Positions 1 through 9,390 of a stretch of DNA of 64,000 nucleotides are shown piece by piece. The notes beneath the pieces were generated by a model. It saw only the letters and a program-made list of their open reading frames with translations, was not told where the DNA came from and ran no database searches. Source of the stretch: Belnapia sp. F-4-1 (GTDB lineage Bacteria; Pseudomonadota; Alphaproteobacteria; Acetobacterales; Acetobacteraceae); the NCBI RefSeq assembly GCF_000802185.1, contig NZ_KN676113.1, positions 4,906,028-4,970,027 on the forward strand, read 5' to 3'. Positions within the stretch are counted from its first letter, which is position 1; each line of letters begins with the position of its first letter. Made by a program: the position numbers and the translations under genes.

Positions 1-238
1 CGGCACCAGGGTCATCGGACGCTCGGATTGGCACGGCTTCCCTCCCATCTGTTGCCTGTCCGAGAACCGGGACGGTCCTGCGGCACAGGGTCTCGCCACG
101 GCATTCATCGAGATGGCCGAGAGCGCCTCCGGAAGGCGGATTCTCAAAACCCTCCAACTCGGCGGCTTCATTCCTGGCGAACCATCCCTGTACGACGGCA
201 TCGCCCGCATGGCGGCAACCGTGGAGTCCCCAACATGA
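1..238 (+). CDS. aioX: AioX, periplasmic arsenite-sensing binding protein (3' end only)
   Basis: Only the last 78 codons are present, read from base 2; the 5' part lies before the window. The tail has the feel of a PhnD-type periplasmic binding protein, ending in GGFIPGEPSLYDGIARM and a short tail. In known aio loci a PhnD-like protein, AioX, binds As(III) and signals to the AioS kinase. The TGA stop overlaps the aioS ATG (ATGA), so the two are translationally coupled. The call rests largely on context, because the ligand-binding cysteines would be in the missing part. Confidence 0.7.
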   Translation, partial: GTRVIGRSDWHGFPPICCLSENRDGPAAQGLATAFIEMAESASGRRILKTLQLGGFIPGEPSLYDGIARMAATVESPT

Positions 239-1698
239 CACCACCCGGCGCGCTCGATCCGCGGCGCTGGCCGCTGGCCGTCCGGGTGCCGCTGATTGTC
301 GCCATGCTGGTCGCGGGCGTGGCCCTCGCCACGGGGCAGGCCGTTCTGTCCCGTCTCGCACGCGACCAGGAGCGCCACCTGTCGGAACTGGCCTCCGCCT
401 TCCTAGACGGCCTGGCGACTGCAGTGCAGCCCGCTGCCGCGAGAGCCGACATCTGGGAAGCGTTCGACGCCCTCGACCGCGCACGCGCGAGATACGGCGC
501 CCTCCGACCGATGCTGTTCGCGGTCCTTCTGCCGGACGGGACGGTCCTGGCGTCGGCGGAGCCCCGCAGCATCCCGAGCGGTACTAGGCTCGCTGCGGCT
601 CTCGCTGCACAGGCCGATGCCGCAGCGGCTGCCGGAAGGCCGGTGCTCGACGCAGATGCCGCGACCGCCGTTCTGGCGCGTGACCTTGCCGAAGGCGACG
701 TGCCCTTGGGCCGCATCGTCGCCCAGGCCGACATCGGACCGCTCCTGGCCGAGCGCCGGGCTGTAGTCCGGACACTTGTTCTCGCCAACGGGGCGTTCGC
801 CCTGGTCTTCGCGGCTGCAGGAGTTCTGCTTGTTCGCCACCTTCTCGCGCCCGCCGACCTCGTGCGGCGGCGGCTGACCGAAGCAGCTCGCAGCGGGCGG
901 CCGGTTCCGGTGGATGAGACGGTTGGAATCGGCCCGGAGCACGCGGCCCTCCTGGCTGCCTGGAACAGGGCCGCGGCGGCGTCCGCCGAACGCGAAGCCA
1001 TGGCGGCCCGGCTCGCCAAGGAGGAGCGCCACGCGCAGGTGGGCCGCCTCGCCGCCGCCATGGCTCACGAGGTCAACAACCCCCTTGGCGGACTAATCAC
1101 GGCCGTTGACACGCTGAGCGACCACGGCGACGACCCCGCGGTGCGCGCGGAGGCCCTCGGCCTGCTCAGGCGCGGCCTGGGCGACATCCGCAACGTCGTC
1201 AGGGCTGGCCTGGTCACCTGGCGAGGCGCCCCCGGCACCGCGGCGCTGGCGGCGCAGGACTTCGAGGATCTCCGGCTGCTCATACGCCACGAGGTGGCGC
1301 GCCGCGGACTTTCCCTGGACTGGCAGAACGAGTTACCCGGCAAGGTTGCCGTGGACCGAACCCTGGCGCGCCAAGTGGCCCTCAATCTCCTGCTGAACGC
1401 CGCCGCGGCCTCTCCGCCGCAGGGCACGCTTCGCTTCCGGGCGAGCGAACTGGACGGCGGGGGCGCGGTTGTCGAGGTAACCGATGCCGGACCCGGCCTG
1501 CCGTCTGCCGTCGAGGCCTTGCTGGATGCACGCGACGGGCCGCCGCCCGAGGATGGCGGCCTTGGTCTCTGGACGGCGGTCCGCTTGGCCCGAAGCCTCG
1601 GTGGCCGCATCGCCCGGCTGCCCTCCGACACCGGCACCCGCCTCGTCGCCGAATTGCCCGCGGCGCCTGCCCCGATGGAGGCCGTCCATGCCCTCTGA
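235..1698 (+). CDS. aioS: AioS, arsenite-responsive sensor histidine kinase
   Basis: Sensor kinase of 487 aa that should autophosphorylate in response to AioX and pass phosphate to AioR. The start is the ATG overlapping the aioX stop. There are two membrane segments, about residues 15-38 and 178-204, enclosing a periplasmic domain of about 140 residues. A HAMP-like linker follows, then the H-box AAMAHEVNNPLGG with His278, the N-box around LNLLLNAAAAS, and ATP-lid motifs DAGPGL and GGLGLW. It overlaps aioR by 11 bp. The domain order and the aioXSR-BA neighbourhood make the assignment firm. Confidence 0.88.
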   Translation: MTPPGALDPRRWPLAVRVPLIVAMLVAGVALATGQAVLSRLARDQERHLSELASAFLDGLATAVQPAAARADIWEAFDALDRARARYGALRPMLFAVLLPDGTVLASAEPRSIPSGTRLAAALAAQADAAAAAGRPVLDADAATAVLARDLAEGDVPLGRIVAQADIGPLLAERRAVVRTLVLANGAFALVFAAAGVLLVRHLLAPADLVRRRLTEAARSGRPVPVDETVGIGPEHAALLAAWNRAAAASAEREAMAARLAKEERHAQVGRLAAAMAHEVNNPLGGLITAVDTLSDHGDDPAVRAEALGLLRRGLGDIRNVVRAGLVTWRGAPGTAALAAQDFEDLRLLIRHEVARRGLSLDWQNELPGKVAVDRTLARQVALNLLLNAAAASPPQGTLRFRASELDGGGAVVEVTDAGPGLPSAVEALLDARDGPPPEDGGLGLWTAVRLARSLGGRIARLPSDTGTRLVAELPAAPAPMEAVHAL

Positions 1699-3043
1699 AC
1701 GCGGCCGCATCCTGCTCGTGGAGGACGACGCGGTCATGGGCGGCACCCTGGCGCAGCGGCTCAGGCTGGAGGGCTACGCCGTCGAGTGGGCGCATGGTGC
1801 CGTCGAGGCCGCCGCGGCGCTCGCTCGCCGCGTCCCCGACCTCCTGCTGTCCGACCTGCGCCTGCCGGACGGCTCCGGCGAGGAGCTATTCCTTGCCCAC
1901 CGGGAGCGCCTGGCCGGGACGCCCGCCCTGCTGATGACTGCATACGCCGGAATCGACCAAGCTATCCGGCTCCTCAAGGCTGGCGCGGACGACTTTCTGG
2001 TCAAGCCGGTCGAGACTGCCGACCTGCTCGGCCGCATCGAGGCGCTCGTTGCCCGCAAGCTCGTCGCGCCCGAGGACGCCGTCCTCGGCCCCTCGGCCGC
2101 GATACGCCGGGTCGAGACCGTCCTGCGCCGCGCCGCCTCGAGCGACAGCACGTCGTTGCTGCTTGGGGAGACCGGCACGGGAAAAGAGGTCGCCGCCCGG
2201 CTGCTGCACGCCCTATCGCCCCGCGCCCGGCTGCCTTTCGTTGCTGTCAACTGCGCCGCGATCCCGGCCGACCTCCTGGAAAGCGAAGTCTTCGGGCACG
2301 AGCGCGGCGCGTTCACGGGCGCGGCCTCGCGGCGAGAGGGCTATGCGGAGCGCGCGGGAGGAGGAACGCTGTTCCTCGACGAGGTAGCCGAACTCCCGCC
2401 GCAGCTTCAGGCAAAGCTCCTTCGCCTGCTGGAGGCACGCGAGTTCAACCGGGTTGGCGGCAACACGGTCCTACCCTTCAAGGCGAGGACGATCGCCGCC
2501 ACGAATGCGGACCTGGACGCCCGCGTGCGCGACGGCCGCTTCCGCGAGGACCTGCTGTACCGGCTCGACGTCATCCGGGTCGAGATCCCGCCGCTGCGCG
2601 CACGGCCGGAGGATGTCGTCCATCTGGCCCGCCATTTTCTTGAAAGCGCCTCCGGCCGATCGCCCCGGCCCCTGCGCGGCTTCGACGAGCAGGCGGTGAA
2701 GGCGATGGAGACGCACGCCTGGCCGGGCAACGCCCGGGAGCTGCGAAACCGGGTGGACCGCGCGGTGGCGCTGGCGGACGGGCCCTGGATCGGCGCCGCC
2801 GACCTTTTTCCGGACCGCAGGGAGACGACGGCTTCCGAGGACGCCGCGACGACGCTCGCCGAGGTCCTCGTGGCCGCCGAACGCCGCGCCGTCGCCAGCG
2901 CCCTCGATGCAACCGGCTGGGACGTTGGCGCGGCCGCGGCGCGCCTTGGCGTCGGTCGCTCCACCCTGTTCGAGAAGGTCCGCCGCCTTGGGCTCGTGCG
3001 GCCGGTCGAGACCAGCGCGAGTCCAGCTTCCGGGACTGGCTGA
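1688..3043 (+). CDS. aioR: AioR, sigma-54-dependent response regulator
   Basis: NtrC-family activator of 451 aa. The receiver domain (about 1-120) has the acidic pair in LLVEDD, phosphoacceptor Asp56 in [11 protein letters not shown], and the conserved Lys in VKPVE. The AAA+ domain (about 135-370) has Walker A GETGTGKE (160-167), the sigma-54 contact loop GAFTGA (207-212) and Walker [12 protein letters not shown]. The C-terminal Fis-type helix-turn-helix lies in [26 protein letters not shown]. It is the predicted activator of the sigma-54 promoter just upstream of aioB. The ATG at 1688 lies inside the end of aioS, a coupled start. Confidence 0.92.
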   Translation: MPSERGRILLVEDDAVMGGTLAQRLRLEGYAVEWAHGAVEAAAALARRVPDLLLSDLRLPDGSGEELFLAHRERLAGTPALLMTAYAGIDQAIRLLKAGADDFLVKPVETADLLGRIEALVARKLVAPEDAVLGPSAAIRRVETVLRRAASSDSTSLLLGETGTGKEVAARLLHALSPRARLPFVAVNCAAIPADLLESEVFGHERGAFTGAASRREGYAERAGGGTLFLDEVAELPPQLQAKLLRLLEAREFNRVGGNTVLPFKARTIAATNADLDARVRDGRFREDLLYRLDVIRVEIPPLRARPEDVVHLARHFLESASGRSPRPLRGFDEQAVKAMETHAWPGNARELRNRVDRAVALADGPWIGAADLFPDRRETTASEDAATTLAEVLVAAERRAVASALDATGWDVGAAAARLGVGRSTLFEKVRRLGLVRPVETSASPASGTG

Positions 3044-3078
3044 GCCCTCGCGGTCCGGACGGCGGGACTGCGCCACAT

Positions 3079-3094
3079 GTTGCACGCACTGAAC
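3079..3094. promoter_or_regulatory. Candidate AioR upstream activating site
   Basis: An imperfect dyad GTT-N10-AAC lies about 87 bp before the -24 GG of the aioBA promoter, a usual distance for an enhancer site of an NtrC-type activator. Only symmetry and position support it. Confidence 0.3.
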
Positions 3095-3165
3095 TTCGGC
3101 CCTGTTTCGGCCTTTCGCCTGCCCTTTGGCCATGCTGCGGCCCGCAACTGCCTGTCCTGCCGGTC

Positions 3166-3181
3166 TGGCACGAACGCTGCA
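3166..3181 (+). promoter_or_regulatory. Sigma-54 (-24/-12) promoter of aioBA
   Basis: TGGCACGAACGCTGCA matches the RpoN consensus TGGCACG-N4-TTGCA at all but one base, with GG at 3167-3168 and GC at 3179-3180. It lies 31 bp before the aioB ATG. The neighbouring regulator AioR carries the GAFTGA loop needed to activate this class of promoter. Confidence 0.9.
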
Positions 3182-3211
3182 CTTCCCATCCCGATCGAGG
3201 GAGGGCCAGTC

Positions 3212-3739
3212 ATGTCGGGTTGCAACAAGGTCGCGGAGGCGGGACGCCGCTTCTTCCTGGGCCGGGGAGCGCTCGCAGCGGCCGGTGCCGCCGCCGTAGC
3301 CGCCGCACCGGCGGCACCGGCCAAGGCCGCCCCGGCGCTGGCCCAGGTCACCTATCCGCGCGCCAAGCTGGCCAACATCCGCGACCTCAAACCCAACGAG
3401 CCGCTGGACATCGCCTACCCCGACGCGGACAGCCCCGGCGTGTTGCTCAAGCTGGGCACCCGCGTTGAGGGCGGTGTCGGACCGGACGGCGACGTCGTGG
3501 CCTACTCGACCCTCTGCCCGCACAAGGGCTACCCCATGTTCTACCGGACCGACGACCGGACGCTGAACTGCCCCGGGCACTACAGTCGCTTCGACTGCGA
3601 AAAGGGCGGGCTGCAGGTCTGGGGGCACGCGACCCAGAACCTCGCCCAGTACCGCCTGCGGGTCGACGGCAACGGCGACATCCAGGCCGAGGGCGTGGAC
3701 GAGCTCATCTACGGCCGCCACTCCAACGTGCTCGGCTGA
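3212..3739 (+). CDS. aioB: AioB, arsenite oxidase small (Rieske) subunit
   Basis: Rieske [2Fe-2S] subunit of 175 aa that passes electrons from AioA to a cytochrome or copper protein. The N-terminus is a Tat signal (RRFFLG, then an Ala-rich hydrophobic run), so the folded AioAB complex should be exported to the periplasm. Cluster ligands are Cys102 and His104 (CPHKG) and Cys120 and His123 (CPGH). The two positions that form a disulfide in many Rieske proteins are Tyr107 and Gly122 here, so that bridge is absent. The ATG follows a GGGAGGG ribosome site. aioA starts 12 bp after its stop. Confidence 0.95.
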   Translation: MSGCNKVAEAGRRFFLGRGALAAAGAAAVAAAPAAPAKAAPALAQVTYPRAKLANIRDLKPNEPLDIAYPDADSPGVLLKLGTRVEGGVGPDGDVVAYSTLCPHKGYPMFYRTDDRTLNCPGHYSRFDCEKGGLQVWGHATQNLAQYRLRVDGNGDIQAEGVDELIYGRHSNVLG

Positions 3740-3751
3740 GGGGGAGCGGAC

Positions 3752-6376
3752 ATGGCCTACAAGCGCAATATCGACCGCCTGCCGATTCCGCCGCGCGACG
3801 CGCGGGTGAACAACGTGACCTGCCACTTCTGCATCGTGGGCTGCGGCTACAAGGCATACACTTGGCCGATGAACCGGCAGGGCGGCCCGGCGCCCGGCGA
3901 GAACGCTTACGGCGAGGACCTGCGCGGCCAGCAGGGCGCTGATAGCGCCGGTTGGGTGGCGCCCTCGATGTACAACGTGGTCAAGCAGGACGGACGCGAC
4001 GTCCAGATCGTCATCAAGCCCGACCACGACTGCGTCGTGAACTCCGGGCTCGGCTCCATCCGCGGCGCCCGCATGGCGGAGGTGTCTTACTCCGCCGTCA
4101 CCGGCACGCAGCAAGCGCGCCTTACCGACCCCCTCATCTGGCGCTACGGCACCATGTCACCGACGTCCTGGGAGGACAGCCTCTCGCTCGTCGCCGAAGT
4201 CACCCGGCGCGTGGTCGAGGAGCAGGGCGAGGACGGGCTCATCGTCTCCGCCTACGACCACGGCGGCGCCGGGGGCGGCTACGAGAACACCTGGGCCACC
4301 GGCAAGCTCTACTTCGAGAGCATGAAGGTGAAGAACATCCGGATCCACAACCGGCCCGCCTACAACTCGGAGGTCCACGGAACCCGGGACATGGGCGTCG
4401 GCGAGCTGAACAACTGCTACGAGGACGCGGAGCTCGCGGACACCATCTTCGTCGCCGGGGCCAACAGCCTCGAAACGCAGACAAACTACTTCCTGAACCA
4501 CTGGGTGCCGAACCTGCGCGGGACCAGCCTCGACAAGAAGAAGCAGGAGCTGCCGAACGAGCCGCACGCGGCGGCCCGCGTCATCATCGTGGACCCGCGG
4601 CGCACGGTCACCATTGCCGCCTGCGAGGCGGAGGCAGGCAAGGACAACGTCCTGCATCTGCAGATTAACAGCGGCACCGACCTCGCGCTGTTCAACGCCT
4701 TGTTCACCGAAATCGCGTCGCGCGGCTGGGTGGACCGCTCCTTCATCAATGCGAGCACCACCGGCTTCGATGCCGCCGTGGCGGGCAACCGGACCTCGGT
4801 GGAGGACGCAGCCCGCATCACCGGCCTGTCGGTGGCGGACATCCGTAAGGCGGCGTCGTGGATCGCGGAGCCCAAGCAGGGCGGCGCCCGGCGCCGGACG
4901 ATGTTCGCCTACGAGAAGGGCATCATCTGGGGCAACGACAACTACCGAACCAATCAGGCCATGGTGAACGTGGCGCTGGCCACCGGCAACATCGGCCGTC
5001 CGGGCGGCGGCTGCGTGCGCCTCGGCGGCCACCAGGAGGGCTACGCCCGGCCGTCTGACGCCCATGTCGGCAGACCTGCCGCCTACGTCGACCAGCTACT
5101 CATCCAGGGCAAGGGCGGCATCCACCACGTCTGGGGCTGCGACCACTTCAAGACCACGCTCAACGCTGGCGAGTTCAAGCGGACCTACCAGCGCCGCACG
5201 AACATGGTGAAGGAGGCGATGGACAGCGTCCCGGCCGGTGACCGCCCGGCTCAGGTCGAGGCCATCATGAAGGCTATCCGTGCTGGCGGGCTGTTCACGG
5301 TGAACGTGGACATCGTGCCGACCCAGATAGGATCCTGCGCGCATGTGGTCCTGCCCGCCGCGACGTCCGGCGAGATGAACCTGACCTCCATGAACGGCGA
5401 GCGCCGCATGCGGCTAACCGAGCGCTACATGGACCCGCCCGGCCGGGCGATGCCCGATTGCCTAATCGCGGCCCGCTTGGCGCAGGCGCTGGAGCGCACC
5501 TGGCGCGCGGCTGGCAAAGCCGAGGTCGCCGACCGCTTCCGCGGCTACGACTGGCAGACCGAGGAGGACGCGTTCAACGACGGCTACCGCAAGCACGAAA
5601 AGGGCGGCGAGTTCGTCACCTACGCCCGGCTGCGCGCCATGGGGACCAACGGCTTCCAGGAGCCCGCTGTCGGCCTCGCCGGGACTGGGCCGGTCGCCGC
5701 CGGGACGACAACCGGCGCGACGCCGGGAATGGTCGTTCAGGGTCCGGCAATCGAGGGCGCCCGGGGCAAGGAGCCGGTGCAGCAGGCGGGACCGAACACG
5801 GGTCTATCGGCGGCGGCCGCCCCACCGTCAGGCGGCACCGAACCCATCATCGGCACCAAGCGGCTCTATGCGGACGGCAAGTTCAACCGGCCGGATGGCC
5901 GCGCAACCTTCGCTGTCGCCGAGTGGCGCGGCCTCCAGGCCGAGGGCAAGCAGGCCGAGAAGGACAAGCACCGCTTCCTGATCAACAACGGCCGCGCCAA
6001 CCACGTCTGGCAGTCTGCCTACCTGGACCAGCACAACGACTTCGTCCGGGACCGCTTCCCCTACCCGTACATCGAGATGAACCCGGCCGACATGCAGGAG
6101 CTGCGGCTCAGCCCGGGCGACCTGGTCGAGGTGTTCAACGGGAACGGCGCCACCCAGGCCGTCGCCTGGCCCGAGGCGCAGGTCCGGCGGAACGAGACCT
6201 TCATGCTGTTCGCTTACCCCACCGGCGTGCAGGGCAACGTGGTCAGCAAGGCGACCAACGAGCTCATCATCCCGAACTACAAGCAAACTTGGGGCGACAT
6301 CCGGAAAATCAGCGATGCACCGGCCGCCGTGCGTCACCTATCCTGGAAAACTCAGGAGTACCGGCCAGCAGGCTGA
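3752..6376 (+). CDS. aioA: AioA, arsenite oxidase large (molybdopterin) subunit
   Basis: Catalytic subunit of 874 aa, DMSO-reductase superfamily, oxidising As(III) to As(V) at a bis-MGD molybdenum centre. The N-terminal motif C-x2-C-x3-C (Cys24, Cys27, Cys31, in VTCHFCIVGCGYK) binds a [3Fe-4S] cluster, as in known AioA. There is no signal peptide; export should depend on the Tat signal of AioB. The protein is longer than typical AioA (about 825-845 aa, from memory) because of an Ala/Gly/Pro-rich insertion at about residues 640-697. Molybdate uptake genes lie 4 kb downstream. Confidence 0.96.
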   Translation: MAYKRNIDRLPIPPRDARVNNVTCHFCIVGCGYKAYTWPMNRQGGPAPGENAYGEDLRGQQGADSAGWVAPSMYNVVKQDGRDVQIVIKPDHDCVVNSGLGSIRGARMAEVSYSAVTGTQQARLTDPLIWRYGTMSPTSWEDSLSLVAEVTRRVVEEQGEDGLIVSAYDHGGAGGGYENTWATGKLYFESMKVKNIRIHNRPAYNSEVHGTRDMGVGELNNCYEDAELADTIFVAGANSLETQTNYFLNHWVPNLRGTSLDKKKQELPNEPHAAARVIIVDPRRTVTIAACEAEAGKDNVLHLQINSGTDLALFNALFTEIASRGWVDRSFINASTTGFDAAVAGNRTSVEDAARITGLSVADIRKAASWIAEPKQGGARRRTMFAYEKGIIWGNDNYRTNQAMVNVALATGNIGRPGGGCVRLGGHQEGYARPSDAHVGRPAAYVDQLLIQGKGGIHHVWGCDHFKTTLNAGEFKRTYQRRTNMVKEAMDSVPAGDRPAQVEAIMKAIRAGGLFTVNVDIVPTQIGSCAHVVLPAATSGEMNLTSMNGERRMRLTERYMDPPGRAMPDCLIAARLAQALERTWRAAGKAEVADRFRGYDWQTEEDAFNDGYRKHEKGGEFVTYARLRAMGTNGFQEPAVGLAGTGPVAAGTTTGATPGMVVQGPAIEGARGKEPVQQAGPNTGLSAAAAPPSGGTEPIIGTKRLYADGKFNRPDGRATFAVAEWRGLQAEGKQAEKDKHRFLINNGRANHVWQSAYLDQHNDFVRDRFPYPYIEMNPADMQELRLSPGDLVEVFNGNGATQAVAWPEAQVRRNETFMLFAYPTGVQGNVVSKATNELIIPNYKQTWGDIRKISDAPAAVRHLSWKTQEYRPAG

Positions 6377-6447
6377 GCCAGCTCTTCTTGACAGCCTAGC
6401 CATTCGTCAGGAGACGCCAGCGTCTTTACCGGTTCCAGACACCGCAA

Positions 6448-6483
6448 AGCGTGAGGGCCGCCCGCTAAAGGCACCCTCACGCT
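6448..6483 (+). terminator. Hairpin after aioBA
   Basis: A perfect 10-bp stem (AGCGTGAGGG and its complement) closes a 16-nt loop 71 bp after the aioA stop. No T-run follows, so it could also be an RNA-stabilising or rho-assisted end. It marks the left edge of the lower-GC phnCDE block. Confidence 0.5.
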
Positions 6484-6593
6484 GCGAGTAAGTTGCTAAG
6501 CATACAATGCTTGTCACAAGATTAACACACACAGCCGCCTTCAAACGTCGGATGACACCAGCCCTGGCGTCCCGCCGCGTATGAGGCCGCAAC

Positions 6594-7418
6594 ATGCATC
6601 CTGCCATCGCAATTGAGGCTCTTGAAAAGACGTTCCGAGCGGAACAGCGGGTACTGGATATCGCATCGCTTACCGTGACCCCTGGCGAGATGGTGGCCAT
6701 TATTGGTGCGTCAGGGTCTGGCAAATCGACTCTGCTGCGTCACCTGTCAGGGCTCGTCCGCGCGGACCGCGGCGGCACAAATCGCGTCCTCGTCAACGGA
6801 CGCTGTGTTCAGCAACGAGGCCAGATTGCGCGGGATGTCCGGCAGATCCGGGCCGGTATTGGCTTTGTTTTCCAGCAATTCAATTTGGTCGACCGCCTTC
6901 CAGTTCTGACCAACGTCTTGGCCGGTGCGCTGTCGCGGCTGCCTTTGTGGCGTACTCTTCCAGGTTGGTTTCCCGAATGCGAGCGAGTGCGGGCGCATCA
7001 AGCACTGAAACGGGTAGGCATAGAGGAACTTGCTCAGCAGCGTGCCTCCACTCTGTCAGGCGGACAGCAACAGCGTGCGGCCATCGCTCGGGCCTTGGTG
7101 CAAGGCGCACAGGTCATCCTTGCCGATGAGCCCATCGCGTCTCTCGATCCGGAAAGCGCCCGTCGGGTCATGCAGACGTTGGCCGATCTAAATCGTCAGG
7201 ACGGCATCACGGTACTGGTGTCACTGCACCAAGTCGATGTTGCGCTGCGCTTCTGCCGACGGATAGTTGCCCTGCGTCATGGCCGTGTGGTGTTCGACGG
7301 CGCACCGAGTGAACTCAACTCGAGGGTCCTCGCGGAAGTATATGGCGGTGAACTGCCGTCTCGCGAACTGCTGCCAGTCACCACAGATGCCCTGCTGCCT
7401 GCATACGCCCGAGCGTAG
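6594..7418 (+). CDS. phnC: PhnC-type ABC transporter ATPase (first copy)
   Basis: ATP-binding subunit of 274 aa of a phosphonate/phosphite/phosphate-type importer. Walker A is GASGSGKST, the signature is LSGGQQQR, Walker B is VILADEP, and the H-loop lies in [11 protein letters not shown]. It is first of a three-gene set with phnD and phnE. No C-P lyase genes are present, so the substrate may be phosphite, phosphate or another oxyanion rather than a catabolised phosphonate. GC content is visibly lower than in aio and mod, which suggests a separate origin. Confidence 0.88.
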   Translation: MHPAIAIEALEKTFRAEQRVLDIASLTVTPGEMVAIIGASGSGKSTLLRHLSGLVRADRGGTNRVLVNGRCVQQRGQIARDVRQIRAGIGFVFQQFNLVDRLPVLTNVLAGALSRLPLWRTLPGWFPECERVRAHQALKRVGIEELAQQRASTLSGGQQQRAAIARALVQGAQVILADEPIASLDPESARRVMQTLADLNRQDGITVLVSLHQVDVALRFCRRIVALRHGRVVFDGAPSELNSRVLAEVYGGELPSRELLPVTTDALLPAYARA

Positions 7419-7435
7419 GTAACTGGAGAAAACCC

Positions 7436-8452
7436 ATGCATGCGATTTCCCGCCGCGCAGCCCTTACTGGGTTGCTTGCAGCCGCCCCCCTGACTCGAGC
7501 GGCGCAAGCGGCAGTACCGGAACTGAACTTCGGCATCATTGCCGTCGAAGGCAGTCAAAGCCTCCGGACGAAGTGGGAGCCGTTTCTCCAGGACATGGAG
7601 AAAGTAGTTGGTATTAAGGTGAATGGCTTTTACCCTTCCGATTACGCCGGTGTGGTTGAGGCGATGCGATTTAATAAAGTTCAGATTGCCTGGCATGGTA
7701 ACGCCTCAGCTATTCCTGCCGTGGATCGCGCCGAAGGCGAGGTATTTGTACAAAAGACTTACGCCAATGGAGAGCTTGGCTATTATTCTATAATCATCGC
7801 CCATCGCGATAGCCCGATTAACTCCCTAGACGACATTATCCGTTCGGCGCCCGGCACGTACAATCTCGGCAATGGTGACCCGAACAGTGCATCGGGCTTC
7901 TTAATTCCTGGGTACTACGCCTGGGCTCGGAACAACGTCGACATCCGCAAACTGTTCAAAAACATTGTGACCGCGAGTCACGGCACGAACTTGCTGGCGG
8001 TGGCAAACCGGCAGGTGGATGTGGCAACCAACAACAATGAGGATCTCGAGGCATTCCGCCGAACGCAACCGGCCCGTGCCGCTTTGGTACGTGAGGTCTG
8101 GCGGAGTCCACTGATACCCGGAGACCCAATGGTATGGCGCAAGGATCTGCCTTCTGATCTCAAGCAGAAGGTACGTGCCTTCTTCCTGGAATACGGCACG
8201 GAACGTGCGGGTGCAGATACGGCACGTGAGCGGAAAGTGTTGTTTGATTTAGGAGGGTGGGGCACATTCAAGGCGTCATCGAACGCACAGCTTTTGCCCA
8301 TCCGGCAGGTTCAGCAATACCGGGACCGCTTGGCGGTCGAAAACAATCCGAATCTGTCAGGTGACGATAAGGCAAAGCGGCTGCAAGACATCGACGACCG
8401 CCTGAAGGCTCTGGATCTGCAGATGGAAGATGCCAAAGCGGTGTCAAACTGA
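7436..8452 (+). CDS. phnD: PhnD-type periplasmic binding protein (first copy)
   Basis: Binding protein of 338 aa for the adjacent phnCE importer. The N-terminus [18 protein letters not shown] is a Tat-like twin-arginine signal. The mature part starts near [17 protein letters not shown] and contains [13 protein letters not shown] and [10 protein letters not shown], typical of PhnD-family anion binders. Its stop overlaps the phnE start (TGATG). Composition is AT-richer than its surroundings. The ligand cannot be read from sequence: phosphonate, phosphite and phosphate are all possible. Confidence 0.87.
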   Translation: MHAISRRAALTGLLAAAPLTRAAQAAVPELNFGIIAVEGSQSLRTKWEPFLQDMEKVVGIKVNGFYPSDYAGVVEAMRFNKVQIAWHGNASAIPAVDRAEGEVFVQKTYANGELGYYSIIIAHRDSPINSLDDIIRSAPGTYNLGNGDPNSASGFLIPGYYAWARNNVDIRKLFKNIVTASHGTNLLAVANRQVDVATNNNEDLEAFRRTQPARAALVREVWRSPLIPGDPMVWRKDLPSDLKQKVRAFFLEYGTERAGADTARERKVLFDLGGWGTFKASSNAQLLPIRQVQQYRDRLAVENNPNLSGDDKAKRLQDIDDRLKALDLQMEDAKAVSN

Positions 8453-9246
8453 TGCTGGCTCCTGCTATCTTATCTGGCAGGCCGTTCTCGTACATGCCAG
8501 GTCTTGCCCGTCTGCTCAGCTGGCTTGCAGTGGCTGCGGTATTCGCTTGGTCGTGGCACGGAGCGGAAATCAGGCCTCTCGAGCTTGCCAAATACTCCGG
8601 CAACATCGCCATTCTGGCGCGCGACTTTTTCCCGCCTGATTTCAGCGAGTGGCGCTCGTATGTCTCAGGCATGCTGCTGACCGTTCAAATAGCCGTCTGG
8701 GGCACTGGACTTGCAGTCGTGTGTGCTGTTCCACTGGGCCTTCTGTGCGCTGGAAACATCGCCCCCTGGTGGATCACGCAACCGACTAGGCGGATCATGG
8801 ATATCTGCCGCTCGATCAACGAACTGGTATTCGCCATGTTGTTCGTCGTGGCCGTAGGCCTCGGCCCGTTTGCCGGTGTGCTTGCGCTCTGGGTTCATAC
8901 GACCGGCATCCTTGCAAAGCTGTTTGCAGAAGCCGTCGAAGCGATTGATGCAAGCCCGGTCGAGGGCATCAGGGCCACCGGTGCCCGTCATATTGAAGAG
9001 ATAGTGTACGGTGTGATTCCGCAAGTGATGCCGCTGTGGGCTAGCTTTTCCCTCTATCGCTTTGAAAGTAACGTGCGGTCCGCGTCGGTCATTGGTCTGG
9101 TTGGCGCAGGCGGTATTGGGCAAATCTTATGGGAGATTATCCGGGCATTTGAGTTTCAGCAAACATGCGCCATTATGATTATTATTGTTGTGAGCGTCAG
9201 CCTTATTGATGCAATATCTCAACAAATTCGCAGAGCTTTCATTTAG
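8452..9246 (+). CDS. phnE: PhnE-type ABC permease (first copy)
   Basis: Inner-membrane permease of 264 aa with several hydrophobic helices and the coupling region [16 protein letters not shown] followed by the conserved [13 protein letters not shown] stretch of PhnE. It completes phnCDE and begins at the ATG sharing one base with the phnD stop. A strong hairpin lies about 107 bp after its stop, so the operon probably ends here. Confidence 0.88.
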   Translation: MLAPAILSGRPFSYMPGLARLLSWLAVAAVFAWSWHGAEIRPLELAKYSGNIAILARDFFPPDFSEWRSYVSGMLLTVQIAVWGTGLAVVCAVPLGLLCAGNIAPWWITQPTRRIMDICRSINELVFAMLFVVAVGLGPFAGVLALWVHTTGILAKLFAEAVEAIDASPVEGIRATGARHIEEIVYGVIPQVMPLWASFSLYRFESNVRSASVIGLVGAGGIGQILWEIIRAFEFQQTCAIMIIIVVSVSLIDAISQQIRRAFI

Positions 9247-9352
9247 TACGGCGACGCATTCAAATTTGCAGGCGACATCAGGGCTGATGAACTCCCAAAT
9301 GACCGAGCCCACGTAAAACGATGATGCAGCGGTACTGCCAAGGTGAAATTAT

Positions 9353-9390
9353 CTGACTGCATGGCACTCCCCCTGAGGCCATGCAGTTAG
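9353..9390 (+). terminator. Hairpin after phnCDE
   Basis: A 13-bp stem with one G-T pair (CTGACTGCATGGC against GCCATGCAGTTAG) encloses a 12-nt loop downstream of phnE. No T-run follows. With the hairpin at 6448-6483 it frames the phnCDE block. Confidence 0.55.

Noticed and set aside
2471-4114. Long open frame on the minus strand across aioR, aioB and aioA
   Set aside because: It is antisense to three well-supported genes and has no domain; such frames are common in high-GC DNA.
6594-9246. phnCDE as part of a phosphonate-degradation (C-P lyase) pathway
   Set aside because: No phnG-M or phosphonatase genes are present, so only transport is supported.
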